DNA from: Anaerosoma tenue
GTDB taxonomy: Bacteria; Actinomycetota; Coriobacteriia; Anaerosomatales; Anaerosomataceae
DNA length: 64,000 bases
NCBI RefSeq assembly: GCF_023161965.1
Contig: NZ_JALNTY010000002.1
Location: forward strand, 274,552-338,551
Direction of reading: 5' to 3'
Shown: positions 7,656 through 17,198 of the stretch, piece by piece
How positions within the stretch are numbered: position 1 is the stretch's first letter
How the letters are laid out: each line of letters begins with the position of its first letter
Position numbers and translations under genes: made by a program
The notes under the pieces: generated by a model
The model's database searches: none
Seen by the model: only the letters and a program-made list of their open reading frames with translations
What the model was told of the DNA's origin: nothing

Positions 7656-10103
7656 ATGAAGTACAGCTCTCTTGGCCGTGCCGTGTGTCTCATGGTCGTC
7701 GCATCACTCATGGCGAGCGGCGCCGCATCCGTCCTGATGCCGATGGAGAGCGCGGCGGCAGTCGCCGCGCCGCATCGCGCCGGCACGCTCCGGGAGGCGA
7801 TCGGTGGCGACGCGGCCGAAGGCCCGGCGACACTGCCCGACCAGACGAGTCAGGCGCAGGTCCTCGCCGGCATTACAGCCGGCGAGGCCGACGCTGATGC
7901 GGTCGATGCGCAGGTTGCGGCCAGCGGGCTGTCGGCCCAGGGCGTCGCTCCCCTTGCGACCGATCTCATCGTCACTCGCATAATGGGCGCCAATCGCTTC
8001 GCAACAGTCGCGGAGGCCGTGGACCGCTCATTCTCCTCCGCGGAGGTCGCCGTCATCGTCAGCGGCGAACAGACCTACGATTGCGGGTTCGCCTCGGGGC
8101 TCGCCGGCGTGTTCGACGCGCCCGTCCTCGCCACGACGTCATCCCTGCTCCCCGCCGACACCCGCAACGCTCTCGTCGACCTGGGGGTCACCAAAGTCTT
8201 CCTGATCGGAGACACGTCGGTGATCGGCAGCCCGGTGCAGACGGCCATCGAGGACCTCGGCATCGCAACGGAGCGTATAGGCGGCGCCACAGCGACGGCG
8301 CGCGCGGCCAATGTGGCGCAACGGATGAAGGCCGAACTCGGCGCCGCGATGCCCGACTCGGTGATCGTGGTGGACGAGTGGAGGGGCGCGGTCCTGGCCG
8401 GCCCGATCTCGTGGGCCCGCCATATCCCCATACTGATCGTCGACAACGTGAGCGCCGGTGACTGTTCCGTGCCCCCCGAGACCGCATCGATGCTCGACTC
8501 TCTGGACGTGTCCGAGATACTCGTGCTGTGGTCCGGGCGGCTCTCGGAACTCGACGCGATCCACTCGGGACTGTCCGAGTGGGTGTTTCCCGCCGTCATC
8601 GCTCACGAGGATCCGGGTGTGTTGTCGGTGCGCTTTGCCGAGGCGTGCGCCTACCGTGGATGGATCGGCTCCTGGAGTCTTGCAGGGATCATCAACGGAG
8701 ACGCCACGGGCCCCTACGAAGCACTTGGAGCGGGTGCCGCACTCGGCGCCCAGGGGGCTCCTGCGCTGTTCACCCGGCCCGAACGCCTCTCCTACGTGGT
8801 CGACCGCTTCCTGTACGACTCAGCTGCACATCTCACCGACGTCTGGTTGTTCGGCGGGCTCACAGCGCTCGCGCCGACCATCGACGCCGCCGCCGCGGAT
8901 CAGTCGGAGCCCGTCCCCCCGCTCCCGCCCGGAGCACACGCGGTGCCGGGCAACCGGCTCGTACTCGTGATGTGCGAAGAGACGACAGACGTCGTCGACG
9001 CGGAGTACCGGTTCTGGCGCGCATCGTCGCAGTTCGGCACGTACGCACCGATGATCTCAAGCGACGATCCCTTCTGGTGGGACACCCCGCTCGCGAACGG
9101 TACGACGTACTGGTACAAGGTATCCGTGGTCGATGCTGCCCGAGGGATCGAGGGGCCGATGTCCCCGCCCCTGTCCGCGCAGCCGGTGCCTGCCACGCCG
9201 CAGCGCGTATCGGGCACGGATCGCTACCAGACCGCAATCGCCATCTCCCGGTACAACTTCACCGAGACCGGGAGCGCGGTCATCGCCACCGGAGCCGACT
9301 ACCCAGACGCACTCGCCGCCTCAGGGCTATGCGGACTCTACGACGCTCCGCTCCTTCTCACGCCAGCCAACAGCCTACCCCCCGGACTCCTCGGCGAACT
9401 GGAGCGTCTCGGGGTCTGGCGGGTCTTTCTGGCCGGTGGCACGAGCGTTATCTCAACATCGGTCGAGAACGCACTTCGCTCGGCGGGCTACTCGGTCACA
9501 CGCTTCGCCGGCAAGAACCGCTACGACACCGCAGCGCTGATCGCCCGCCATGTCCTGGCTCGGAACGGGTCGCCCGAGGTGTTCGTTGTGCGAGGAGACG
9601 ACTTCGCTGACGCGCTGGCCGTCTCACCCTGGGCGTACTGGTACCAGGTACCGGTTCTCCTTGTGCAGCCTGACGCGATACCCCCGGAGACCTCGAGCGT
9701 GTTCTGGGACCGCCACATCGAATTCGCGGTGGTGGCAGGAGGCCCGAACGCCATCTTGGACCGCGTGGCGGCACGACTGATGGTGGACGAGGGTATCCGG
9801 ATCTACGGATCGAACCGGTACACGACGGCCATCGCACTCGAGCAGATCCTCGGCGCGCCATACCGTCCGTACTTCGCGCTCGGCGTTGCCACAGGTACGA
9901 ATTTCGCCGATGCGCTTGGCGGCGGAGTGGCCTGCGGATCGTGGGCGTCACCGTTGATACTGACGAGCCCATCCGGGCTCGTGCCGGAAGCGAGGACGCT
10001 CGTGGACTCCACTGAGCCCACCGTGCAGTTGGTGGAGGTCTACGGCGGCGCCGTGGCTCTCCCCGAGAGTATCGTCACAGAGGTGCGTAACCTGCTCAGA
10101 TAG
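7656..10103 (+). CDS. Surface protein with two CWB2 repeat blocks
   Basis: The 815-residue secreted protein has a signal peptide (residues 1 to about 37). It contains cell-wall-binding repeat 2 (CWB2, Cwp-type) modules in two blocks. One block starts near residue 105 (R-x-MGANRFATVAEA). The other runs from about residue 515 to the end (VSGTDRYQTAIAIS, FAGKNRYDTAALIA, YGSNRYTTAIALE). A fibronectin III-like linker of about 100 residues lies between them. Three CWB2 modules normally form one wall-anchoring unit, so two anchoring units are likely, with no separate enzymatic domain visible. The ATG at 7656 has a GAGGGG site. Confidence 0.9.
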   Translation: MKYSSLGRAVCLMVVASLMASGAASVLMPMESAAAVAAPHRAGTLREAIGGDAAEGPATLPDQTSQAQVLAGITAGEADADAVDAQVAASGLSAQGVAPLATDLIVTRIMGANRFATVAEAVDRSFSSAEVAVIVSGEQTYDCGFASGLAGVFDAPVLATTSSLLPADTRNALVDLGVTKVFLIGDTSVIGSPVQTAIEDLGIATERIGGATATARAANVAQRMKAELGAAMPDSVIVVDEWRGAVLAGPISWARHIPILIVDNVSAGDCSVPPETASMLDSLDVSEILVLWSGRLSELDAIHSGLSEWVFPAVIAHEDPGVLSVRFAEACAYRGWIGSWSLAGIINGDATGPYEALGAGAALGAQGAPALFTRPERLSYVVDRFLYDSAAHLTDVWLFGGLTALAPTIDAAAADQSEPVPPLPPGAHAVPGNRLVLVMCEETTDVVDAEYRFWRASSQFGTYAPMISSDDPFWWDTPLANGTTYWYKVSVVDAARGIEGPMSPPLSAQPVPATPQRVSGTDRYQTAIAISRYNFTETGSAVIATGADYPDALAASGLCGLYDAPLLLTPANSLPPGLLGELERLGVWRVFLAGGTSVISTSVENALRSAGYSVTRFAGKNRYDTAALIARHVLARNGSPEVFVVRGDDFADALAVSPWAYWYQVPVLLVQPDAIPPETSSVFWDRHIEFAVVAGGPNAILDRVAARLMVDEGIRIYGSNRYTTAIALEQILGAPYRPYFALGVATGTNFADALGGGVACGSWASPLILTSPSGLVPEARTLVDSTEPTVQLVEVYGGAVALPESIVTEVRNLLR

Positions 10104-10108
10104 CGCGC

Positions 10109-11491
10109 TCAGAGCCTGGCCGCTACCGCCCTCGCCGCAACGAGTCCACTCGCGCCCGACTGCACGAGGCCTCTCGTCACGCCTGCGCCGTCGCCCACCG
10201 CGTAGAGTCCGGCGATACGTGTCTGCAGGTCGTTGTCGAGCTCCAGCCGCGACGAGTAGAACTTCACCTCGATCCCGTAGAGCAGCGTCCCGTCGGAGGC
10301 GACGCCTGGTGCGAGCGCGTCGAGCGACTCGATGAACTCGAGGATGTCGGTGAGGTGCCGGTACGGGAGGACGAACGACAGGTCCCCGGGTGTCGCGCTT
10401 CGAAGCGTGGGCTCGACGATGGACTGCGCCAGGCGCTTGGCCGTGGAACGTCGGCCAGCGCGCAGATCGCCCAGGCGCTGTACGAGGATCCCTTCGCCGA
10501 GCAGGTTCGCAAGACGGGCTATCGACGTCCCGTACGTGATGGGCTCCTGGAACGGGCGCGTGAAACTCTGGCTCACGAGGACCGCGAAGTTGGTGTTGCC
10601 GGTCCGCTTGTCCGCATACGAGTGACCGTTCACGGTGACGATATCGCCGTAGCTCTCCGTGGTCACTTCACCATAGGGGTTCATGCAGAACGTACGCACC
10701 TGGTCGCCGAAGCTACGCGAGTACTGGATGAGCTTGGCCTCATAGAGGTGGTCGGTCAGCGGCTCCATCACCGGAGCGGGCACCTCCACCCGCACGCCGA
10801 TGTCCACCGCGTTGTTGGCAAGCGGGATGCCGAGGGAGCGGGCCTGTCCGGCGAGCCAGTCGGCCCCGTCGCGGCCGGGGGCCGCTATCACCACGCCGGC
10901 GCGGATGCTCGTGCCGTCGGTGAGCTCGACCCCCTCCACACGATCATCGCTCGCGACGATGCGCGCCACCTCGGTGCTCGTGCGTATCTCCACGCCCACC
11001 TCGGCGAGATGATCGTGCATCGCCTGCAGCACGTCGGGTGATCGGTCGCTGCCGATGTGCCTGATCCGCATGGGGACGAGGCGCATCCCCGCGAGCGTCG
11101 CGTCGTGGACGAGCCTCTCGGCGGTCGAGGGATCGGGGCCGTGGACCTGCGGTGTAGCGCCGAAACGCAACCAGATGGCGTCGCTGTCGTCCACCAGCCG
11201 TTCGAGACTGTCCAGGCCCACGTACTCGCCCAGCCACCCGCCCACATCGGTGGAGAGGGTGAGCTTGCCGTCCGAGAATGCTCCTGCGCCTCCCCAGCCG
11301 GTCATGATCGCGCAAGTGGGGCAGTTCACGCACGAGGTCTCACGGGCGGGACACGAACGCTGTGCGATCGGCTTGCCCCGCTCGAGCAGGAGTATCCGCA
11401 GATCAGGGTGTGCGTGGATGATCTCGATCGCCGCGAAGATGCCGGCGGGTCCCGCCCCCACGATGATCACATCGTATCGGTCGTCGCCCAT
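10109..11491 (-). CDS. FAD-dependent dehydrogenase, COG2509-like
   Basis: The 460-residue protein opens with the FAD-binding GAGPAGIFAA motif (residues 12-21) and an E at the end of the second strand (LLLERGK). A Cys-rich segment follows (SCPARETSCVNCPTC, about residues 46-60), then the GWGGAGAFSDGKL motif typical of the uncharacterised COG2509 dehydrogenases. A second dinucleotide-contacting motif (YAVGDGAGVTRGLVQS) lies near the C-terminus. The substrate is unknown. The ATG at 11491 has a GGAGGGGG site. It ends five bases from the convergent CWB2 gene and follows dnaB by 28 bases. Confidence 0.85.
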   Translation of the reverse strand: MGDDRYDVIIVGAGPAGIFAAIEIIHAHPDLRILLLERGKPIAQRSCPARETSCVNCPTCAIMTGWGGAGAFSDGKLTLSTDVGGWLGEYVGLDSLERLVDDSDAIWLRFGATPQVHGPDPSTAERLVHDATLAGMRLVPMRIRHIGSDRSPDVLQAMHDHLAEVGVEIRTSTEVARIVASDDRVEGVELTDGTSIRAGVVIAAPGRDGADWLAGQARSLGIPLANNAVDIGVRVEVPAPVMEPLTDHLYEAKLIQYSRSFGDQVRTFCMNPYGEVTTESYGDIVTVNGHSYADKRTGNTNFAVLVSQSFTRPFQEPITYGTSIARLANLLGEGILVQRLGDLRAGRRSTAKRLAQSIVEPTLRSATPGDLSFVLPYRHLTDILEFIESLDALAPGVASDGTLLYGIEVKFYSSRLELDNDLQTRIAGLYAVGDGAGVTRGLVQSGASGLVAARAVAARL

Positions 11492-11519
11492 GACGATCCC
11501 CCTCCTACCGGTCCCGTCT

Positions 11520-12878
11520 CTACGGTGTGCGCGCGAGCGGCATGAAACGCGTGATGCGCTCGAGGTACGCCAGCCTACAGCTGTCCACGGGTCCGTTACG
11601 GTGCTTCGCCACGATGATCTCGGCCTCGCCCTTGCCCGGACGGTTGCCTTCGGCCTCCGCTGTGGGATCGGTGTTGCGGTCGATGAACATCACCACGTCG
11701 GCGTCCTGCTCGATGGCGCCCGATTCACGCAGGTCGGACAGCTGCGGCCGCTTGGACGTGCGCTGCTCCACCGCACGGGACAGCTGCGACAGCGCAAGGA
11801 TCGGGCAGTCGAGCTCCTTGGCGAGGATCTTGAGGCCGCGGGAGATCTCGGCTATCTCCACCTGACGGTTCTCTGAGCGTCTTCCATGCGGCTGCATCAG
11901 CTGCAGGTAGTCGAGCACGATCAGCTTCTGACCCTGGTCTCTCAGCAGGCGGCGCGCCTTCGCGCGCACTTCGAGTATGGAGATGGACGGCGTGTCGTCC
12001 ACCCACAACGGGATCGACCCGAGGCGCCCCATGGCCTGCATGAGCGCGGGCCAGTCCTCGTCGGCGAGATAACCCGTCCGCAGCTTCTGGGAGTCGACCC
12101 GCGCCTCGGCACAGAGGATCCTCTGCACGAGCTGGGAGGCGGACATCTCGAGGCTGAAGATCGCTGTGGACGCACCCGCTTTGGCGGCGTTCACGGCGAT
12201 GTTGAGCGCGAGTGCCGTCTTCCCCACCGAGGGGCGCGCGGCCAGGATGATCAGATCGCCCCGGTGCATGCCCGCAAGGATCTTGTCCAGGTCGGGGAAG
12301 CCGGTGGGCACGCCGGTGATATGCGACTTGTGATCGTAGAGGTGCTCGATCTCCTCGAAGCCCGTCTTCATCAGGTCGCCGAGCGGCTGGAACCGTGAAG
12401 TGACGCGCTTGTTCGTGACATCGAACACGGCCTTCTCGGCACGCTCTACCACTTCATCGATGTCGTCGGGGTTCTCGTACGACATCACCTGTATCGCTGT
12501 GCCGGCGCCGATCAGCTGGCGCAGGAGCGACGTGCGCTTGACGATGCGCGCGTAGTGCTCGGCATTGGCGGCCGACGGCACCGCACCGGCGAGGTCGAGC
12601 AGGTACGGCTTCCCGCCGGCTGCCTCCAGGTCTCCGTTCGACTCGAGACGCGCGGCCACGGTGATCTGGTCGACCGCTTCGCCGCGCTGGTGGAGGTCAC
12701 GGATCGCGCCGAATATGCGCTGATGCTGAGGCCTGTAGAAGTCCTCCGCCGAGACGAGCGCCAGGCAGTTCTCCACCGCATCGACGGAAAGGAACATGGC
12801 GCCGAGCACTGACTGCTCGGCCTCGTTGTTGTGCGGTGGGACCCGCTCTCGCAGAGCCTGCACAGCGTCGTCGGCCAT
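11520..12878 (-). CDS. dnaB: Replicative DNA helicase
   Basis: The 452-residue hexameric helicase unwinds DNA at the fork. It has the N-terminal DnaB domain (PPHNNEAEQSVLG, residues 14-26), a linker, and a RecA-like core with Walker A (ARPSVGKTALALN, about residue 215), Walker B (LIVLDYLQLM) and the SQLSR motif. There is no intein. It is last in the rpsF-ssb-rpsR-DUF2232-rplI-dnaB block, and an AAGGAG site precedes the ATG. Confidence 0.98.
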   Translation of the reverse strand: MADDAVQALRERVPPHNNEAEQSVLGAMFLSVDAVENCLALVSAEDFYRPQHQRIFGAIRDLHQRGEAVDQITVAARLESNGDLEAAGGKPYLLDLAGAVPSAANAEHYARIVKRTSLLRQLIGAGTAIQVMSYENPDDIDEVVERAEKAVFDVTNKRVTSRFQPLGDLMKTGFEEIEHLYDHKSHITGVPTGFPDLDKILAGMHRGDLIILAARPSVGKTALALNIAVNAAKAGASTAIFSLEMSASQLVQRILCAEARVDSQKLRTGYLADEDWPALMQAMGRLGSIPLWVDDTPSISILEVRAKARRLLRDQGQKLIVLDYLQLMQPHGRRSENRQVEIAEISRGLKILAKELDCPILALSQLSRAVEQRTSKRPQLSDLRESGAIEQDADVVMFIDRNTDPTAEAEGNRPGKGEAEIIVAKHRNGPVDSCRLAYLERITRFMPLARTP

Positions 12879-12941
12879 CGAGCACTCCTTATCGGGCGTA
12901 CGTGGCGCCGCCGGGCGGCGCCACCCTTGCCCGGCCTCGTA

Positions 12942-13541
12942 CTACTCTTCGACTGGTTCGCCCTCGGTGTCGTCTTCTGCAGCCTCGGCCTCCGCGACGG
13001 CGTCAGCCTCGGCTTCCGCCTCGGCCTCCATGGCCTCCGCCTCGGCGACGATCTCCTCGGCAGTAGGGGCCTCGGGCTCGGCTACCGGCACGCCACCCAG
13101 CGGCACGACGTTGAGAGTCACCTGTGCGGTGACATCGTCGTACAACCGCACGTCGATCACGTGCTCGCCGAGGGTCTTGATGTGGCCGTGGAGATCGAGC
13201 TTCCTGCGGTCGACATCCACGCCGATCTGCTCGATGAGCGCGTCGGCCACCATGCCTCCGGTGACAGAGCCGAACAGCTTACCGGTGTCGCCGGCTTTGG
13301 CTTCGATGACGATCGAGCTACCCTCGACCTTCGCCGCCAGGACCTCGGCCTCGGAACGCTTGGCTTCTTCGCGCTTCTTGATGTTGTGCACCCGGGCCTC
13401 GAGCTGCTTGAGGTTGCCGGGGGTGGCCTGTATGGCCATCTTGCGGGGCAGCAGGTAGTTCGTGGCAAAGCCACGTGCGACCTCTATCACGTCGCCTTCC
13501 TTACCCCTGCCCTTCACATCGGACAAAAGGATGACTTTCAT
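12942..13541 (-). CDS. rplI: Ribosomal protein bL9 with acidic tail
   Basis: Residues 1-150 are a standard bL9 (MKVILLSDVKGRGKEGDV start, YLLPRKMA). The family usually has about 150 residues, but this one has 199. The extra 45 to 50 residues are almost entirely Ala and Glu with a few Asp, a very acidic tail that is probably helical or disordered. The ATG at 13539-13541 is the family start. It lies between the DUF2232 gene and dnaB. Confidence 0.95.
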   Translation of the reverse strand: MKVILLSDVKGRGKEGDVIEVARGFATNYLLPRKMAIQATPGNLKQLEARVHNIKKREEAKRSEAEVLAAKVEGSSIVIEAKAGDTGKLFGSVTGGMVADALIEQIGVDVDRRKLDLHGHIKTLGEHVIDVRLYDDVTAQVTLNVVPLGGVPVAEPEAPTAEEIVAEAEAMEAEAEAEADAVAEAEAAEDDTEGEPVEE

Positions 13542-13605
13542 CGTCTCTCCTACTCGTTCCTCGCCGCTCCGCTGAAGCGGCGCGGTACAGTACTGCTTCG
13601 TTCGA

Positions 13606-14616
13606 CTACGTTCCCGCAGGACCGTCCTTCCGGTCCCCGGGGGTGGCTCCATCCCTCGGCAATCGCCGGAGGTTGAGCCAGATGTCCGCCAAGCCGGTCA
13701 GACTGACCGCCGGGAAGAGCATCTCGGTCACACCCAGGATCGCGAACCCAAGGAACCGGAACGACCGGGAAACGCCTGCCCGGCGATACAGTCCCGCGAA
13801 GACCGCGACCCCCTGCAGGAGGAACACCATCCTGGCGACCACCAACAGGTTCATGCCCGCTTGTTCGACCACGGGAGCGGTCTCGGCCACGAAACGCCCT
13901 ACCGCCAACGCGCCGACAGCGGCGATGGCAAGCAACGCCGTCTTCGGGTCGAGGTCGAGATCGGCCAGGGCCGGGAACCTTCTCACCCGCTGGTCGAACC
14001 GTGACGCCGATCCGGCGACGGCAGCGACCGCGAACAAGGCGGTCGCACCGCTCATCGTCACCAACAACGCAGGCCAGCCTTCCACGAACGCATCCACGAG
14101 CTCGTCCGCCATGCCGGCCAGGGCTGCCATCTCACGCGTGGCTGCCGTCACGTACTCCGTGGCGGAAAGACCTGCTCCTGATGCCAGTGATGCAACGGCT
14201 ATCAGCTCGACCGCAGAAAGCACCAGAGTCACGATGCCTACTACGCTCAGCGCACCCAGCCGCTTGAGCAACCCTACTGTCAAGATACCGCACACCAGCA
14301 GCGAGACCGTCACCCACGCGAAGTGGACGTACGGCACACGCGCCGTGACCGGTACACCCATGAGCGGGACGAACAGGATGTATGCGGACACCGACGACAA
14401 CGCCGTGGCGACCGCTCCACCCGCCACCGCACTCATGATGGCCACGGATCCGCGACCCCGCGCCCACAGCGCGGCGATCGCCGATGCCGCCACCGGAAGG
14501 CCTACGACCGGGTGGACGAGCACCACGAGCAGCGAGCCGGCGATCGCACCGATCACCGGAACGAGCGCGGCCCGACCGCCCTGGGCGGCCGAGGTGTCAT
14601 CTCCGGCCCTTGCCAT
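13606..14616 (-). CDS. DUF2232 (YybS-like) membrane protein
   Basis: The 336-residue protein has about eight membrane segments and the features of DUF2232/YybS proteins, which sit beside the S18/L9 genes in many Gram-positives and have no agreed function. The ATG at 14616 lies inside the last codons of rpsR (20-base overlap), which suggests coupling. The C-terminus is short, charged and cytoplasmic. Confidence 0.8.
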   Translation of the reverse strand: MARAGDDTSAAQGGRAALVPVIGAIAGSLLVVLVHPVVGLPVAASAIAALWARGRGSVAIMSAVAGGAVATALSSVSAYILFVPLMGVPVTARVPYVHFAWVTVSLLVCGILTVGLLKRLGALSVVGIVTLVLSAVELIAVASLASGAGLSATEYVTAATREMAALAGMADELVDAFVEGWPALLVTMSGATALFAVAAVAGSASRFDQRVRRFPALADLDLDPKTALLAIAAVGALAVGRFVAETAPVVEQAGMNLLVVARMVFLLQGVAVFAGLYRRAGVSRSFRFLGFAILGVTEMLFPAVSLTGLADIWLNLRRLPRDGATPGDRKDGPAGT

Positions 14617-14860
14617 CGACCTTCCCGCTCACCACAGGCACCGCGTAAGGGATCAGTGCCATCTCGCGGGCGCGCTTGACGGCAGTGGCCACCTGGTGCT
14701 GGTGCTGCGCGCAGTTGCCCGAGACACGCCGCGGCTTGATCTTGCCGCGATCGGTGGTGTACTTGCGCAGCATGTTGATGTCCTTGTAGTCGATGTACTC
14801 GACCTTGTCCTTGCAGAACGCGCAGTAGCGCCGCTTCGGCTTACGTGCGTATTCGCTCAT
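14597..14860 (-). CDS. rpsR: Ribosomal protein bS18
   Basis: The 87-residue protein has the classic S18 core ([19 protein letters not shown], then [10 protein letters not shown]). Cys at YCAFC and GNC resemble the zinc-binding (C+) form. The ATG has a GGAAGGAGG site. It partners with S6 in the 30S platform. Confidence 0.97.
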   Translation of the reverse strand: MSEYARKPKRRYCAFCKDKVEYIDYKDINMLRKYTTDRGKIKPRRVSGNCAQHQHQVATAVKRAREMALIPYAVPVVSGKVDGKGRR

Positions 14861-14942
14861 CTACGTACCTCCTTCCGGGCCCCGATGGGGCGGTGTCCGA
14901 AAGCCGCGGCGGAGAGGGGTTCCGCCTGCGACCGGTCTGTGC

Positions 14943-15371
14943 TTAGAACGGGATCTCTTCTCCGAGGTCATCGGCCGCAGAGCCGCCGGACGACGCCGAA
15001 GCGCTGCCGGAGCCGCCCGATCCGCTGTAACCGGAACCACCGCGCGAATCGAGGAACTCGATGTCGTCTGCGATGACCTCGATGGCGCTGCGCTTGTCAC
15101 CCTGCTGGGTCTCCCACTCGCGCCACCGCAGCTTGCCGTCGATGCCGATCCGCATGCCCTTGGTGAGCATGCGGGACAGCGACTCTCCGCGCGCGCCGAA
15201 CATCGTGACGTCGATGTAGTTGGGCACGTCTTCCCATGCCCCGCTGTCCGAGTTCTTCCGACGATCGTTGAAGGCGATCCTCATGCTGAGGATGTTCAGC
15301 CCGCCAGCGGTCGCCCGGAGCTCCGGATCGCGCGTGAGATTGCCCGTCAATACCACTCTGTTGATACTCAT
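14943..15371 (-). CDS. ssb: Single-stranded DNA-binding protein
   Basis: The 142-residue SSB has an OB fold (MSINRVVLTGNLTRDPELR start), a Gly/Ser-rich linker from about residue 112, and the acidic tip DDLGEEIPF, the conserved tail that contacts replication and repair partners. The ATG at 15369-15371 matches the family start. An ATG or GTG three codons upstream is possible. It lies between rpsF and rpsR, its usual place. Confidence 0.96.
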   Translation of the reverse strand: MSINRVVLTGNLTRDPELRATAGGLNILSMRIAFNDRRKNSDSGAWEDVPNYIDVTMFGARGESLSRMLTKGMRIGIDGKLRWREWETQQGDKRSAIEVIADDIEFLDSRGGSGYSGSGGSGSASASSGGSAADDLGEEIPF

Positions 15372-15424
15372 TGATGCCACCTTACCTCGTGAATCCGACC
15401 GTTTCTGGCCGACCGGATGTACCG

Positions 15425-15718
15425 CTACGCCAGGTCGTCACGACGGACGACCATGAAGCGAAGCACCTGGTCGGTGATGTTCAGGACACGGTCGAGCTCG
15501 GCAACGGTGGCGGCTTCAGCGTGGAACAGGACGACCTGATAGTCGCCCTCTTCGGTGTGATCGATCTCGTGGGCAAGCCGGCGCTTGCCCCAGACTTCCT
15601 CGGAGTCGATCGTGCCGCCATCTGCGGTCAGGATAGCCCGGATCTTCTCCAGGACACCCTCCCGCGCCTCGTCATCGAGGGTGGGGCGCATGATAAGCAT
15701 GAGTTCGTAAGCCTTCAA
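15425..15718 (-). CDS. rpsF: Ribosomal protein bS6
   Basis: The 97-residue protein has the S6 fold signature (YELMLIMRP, then VWGKRRLAHEI). The start is TTG at 15716-15718, preceded by GGGAGGTG at ideal spacing. No ATG in this frame would preserve the first beta strand. First gene of the rpsF-ssb-rpsR block. Confidence 0.96.
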   Translation of the reverse strand: MKAYELMLIMRPTLDDEAREGVLEKIRAILTADGGTIDSEEVWGKRRLAHEIDHTEEGDYQVVLFHAEAATVAELDRVLNITDQVLRFMVVRRDDLA

Positions 15719-15792
15719 TGTTTCACCTCCCTTGGGCTTGTGCGGCCCCGGGACGTGAAGGCGATGCCCGGAGCAGGAAATGAAGCTCCCGG

Positions 15793-15821
15793 AGTGTAGC
15801 AGAGACCCGACCGTGTCACAA
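15793..15821 (-). promoter_or_regulatory. Promoter of the rpsF operon
   Basis: TTGTGA (15816-15821) is followed after 17 bases by TACACT (15793-15798) on the minus strand. The predicted start near 15786 leaves a leader of about 67 bases containing two small GC-rich hairpins and the rpsF ribosome site. Confidence 0.55.
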
Positions 15822-15863
15822 CACGTTACCCCCGGCCTCTGACACACACGGGCGTATCTCCCT

Positions 15864-16829
15864 TCATCGCACGCACGCCAACGCCTTCGAACGTGCGAGG
15901 AGTGCAACCCCCAGCGCGAGAGCGCAGCCGACGGCCGTAGACGCCGCTGACGGGATACCCGGAACGCTCGACATGTGCGTCGAGCCGGCCCCCGTGCTCC
16001 TTCTCGCGCGTGGCTGCCGCGTGACGCCCGCGGCGCCGGATGCAGTGCGCACGCCCCCGTCCTCGATCAGCCGGGCGCTGGGACCCACATGACCGGCCAC
16101 CACGGACCCGGTGTGCCCGGCGGTCGCATCGACCGGCTCACCGGCAGATGGAGCGATCGGGACAGACGACGAGGACCGAGAGGCGACATCCGTTCGGGCA
16201 CGGGCAGAGGCCTCCTGCACGCCCATGATGATCACAGCCGGGCCACCGGTCGACATGCCGGCGTGGACGGCCTCTACTGCGGGAGCGGACGAGGATGGCA
16301 CGTCGGGCACAGTGGCTCCTGAGACCTGCTCGCAGGACGCAGAGCCGCTGTCCGGAACCGCCGGAACCGGCAACATCGGAGCGGGGTCGCGGTATGCGTC
16401 ACCCTCGCGCAAACCCATGTGCAGGTGAGGCACGCTCATCGAATCGTCGCCAGTGGGCGCAAGGCGCCCGACCACCTCCCCGGCATGAACCGTATCACCC
16501 ACGGAGACGTGCAGTGCCTCGAGCGGGAGCAAGCTCACCCGTATCCCCTCGGCGATCTCGATGGTGACCGCACCGCATGTCCCGCCGCCATCGGCAGGCA
16601 CCGGACCGGCGAACAGGACGCGTCCCGCCGCCGGTGCGCGCACCGGCGAGGAGGCGGGCGCAGCGAGATCGACCCCGCGATGGACACCGCCGACACACGA
16701 CGCACCGAAGGGTGTGTCGATGGACGCACCGTCCACGGGCATGCACCACTCGGCACCGAATACGAGAGCGGAGCGCCCCAGCGATAGGAGGACGACGGCG
16801 CAAGCGATAAGGACGATGCGACGCTTCAT
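15864..16829 (-). CDS. M23 (LytM-type) peptidase with C-terminal membrane anchor
   Basis: The 321-residue protein has a signal sequence (residues 1 to about 26) and an M23 domain from about residue 30 to 150 with the zinc motifs H-x3-D (HRGVD) and HxH (HLHMG), as in peptidoglycan endopeptidases. A long Ser/Ala/Thr-rich linker follows, then a hydrophobic segment with a basic end that should anchor it to the membrane. A GGGGTGG site precedes the ATG at 16829. A LexA-type box lies 50 bases upstream, so damage-induced expression is likely. Wall cleavage is expected from the family but not shown. Confidence 0.85.
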   Translation of the reverse strand: MKRRIVLIACAVVLLSLGRSALVFGAEWCMPVDGASIDTPFGASCVGGVHRGVDLAAPASSPVRAPAAGRVLFAGPVPADGGGTCGAVTIEIAEGIRVSLLPLEALHVSVGDTVHAGEVVGRLAPTGDDSMSVPHLHMGLREGDAYRDPAPMLPVPAVPDSGSASCEQVSGATVPDVPSSSAPAVEAVHAGMSTGGPAVIIMGVQEASARARTDVASRSSSSVPIAPSAGEPVDATAGHTGSVVAGHVGPSARLIEDGGVRTASGAAGVTRQPRARRSTGAGSTHMSSVPGIPSAASTAVGCALALGVALLARSKALACVR

Positions 16830-16878
16830 GATCCACCCCTTCCAGACGGCCGGCCGAAGAGGGGGTGGCAGGCATGAA

Positions 16879-16892
16879 CGAACACTTGTTCG
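16879..16892. promoter_or_regulatory. LexA-type SOS box
   Basis: CGAACACTTGTTCG is a perfect palindrome that fits the Gram-positive/actinobacterial LexA consensus CGAAC-N4-GTTCG. It abuts a possible -10 (GATACT, minus strand, 16894-16899) and lies 50 bases upstream of the M23 peptidase start, where bound LexA would block transcription. Confidence 0.65.
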
Positions 16893-17004
16893 TAGTATCA
16901 CCGAGTAGCGGCTGGAGGGAAGTACGCTGGTGACGAGCGGCTGCACGGGCCGATGGGCGGCGACACTCGTCGCACGGACGGACGACGCATCGCACCGGAC
17001 GCAC

Positions 17005-17029
17005 GAAAGGGCCCGCCGGGGGCCCCTTC
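17005..17029 (-). terminator. Terminator hairpin after tRNA-Gly
   Basis: The inverted arms GAAAGGGCCC and GGGCCCCTTC (one mismatch) flank a five-base loop, 11 bases beyond the tRNA 3' end on the minus strand. A short T run (TTTC) follows. Confidence 0.6.
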
Positions 17030-17040
17030 GGTCTGTGCGC

Positions 17041-17115
17041 TGGAGCGGGTGACGGGACTCGAACCCGCGACACTCGGCTTGGGAAGCCGATGCTCTACCA
17101 CTGAGCTACACCCGC
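17041..17115 (-). tRNA. tRNA-Gly(CCC)
   Basis: The 75-base gene folds into a full cloverleaf: acceptor GCGGGTG/CACCCGC, D stem GCTC/GAGC, anticodon stem TCGGC/GCCGA with loop TTCCCAA (anticodon CCC), T stem GCGGG/CCCGT with TTCGAGT. The discriminator is T and the 3' CCA is encoded. Confidence 0.97.
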
Positions 17116-17198
17116 GATGCCTGCGTATTGTAAGGCACCGCTCGAACGAGCGGCAAATCTCGTCCGAAGGCTACGCCGCTACCCGTAGGACAGGGAGG

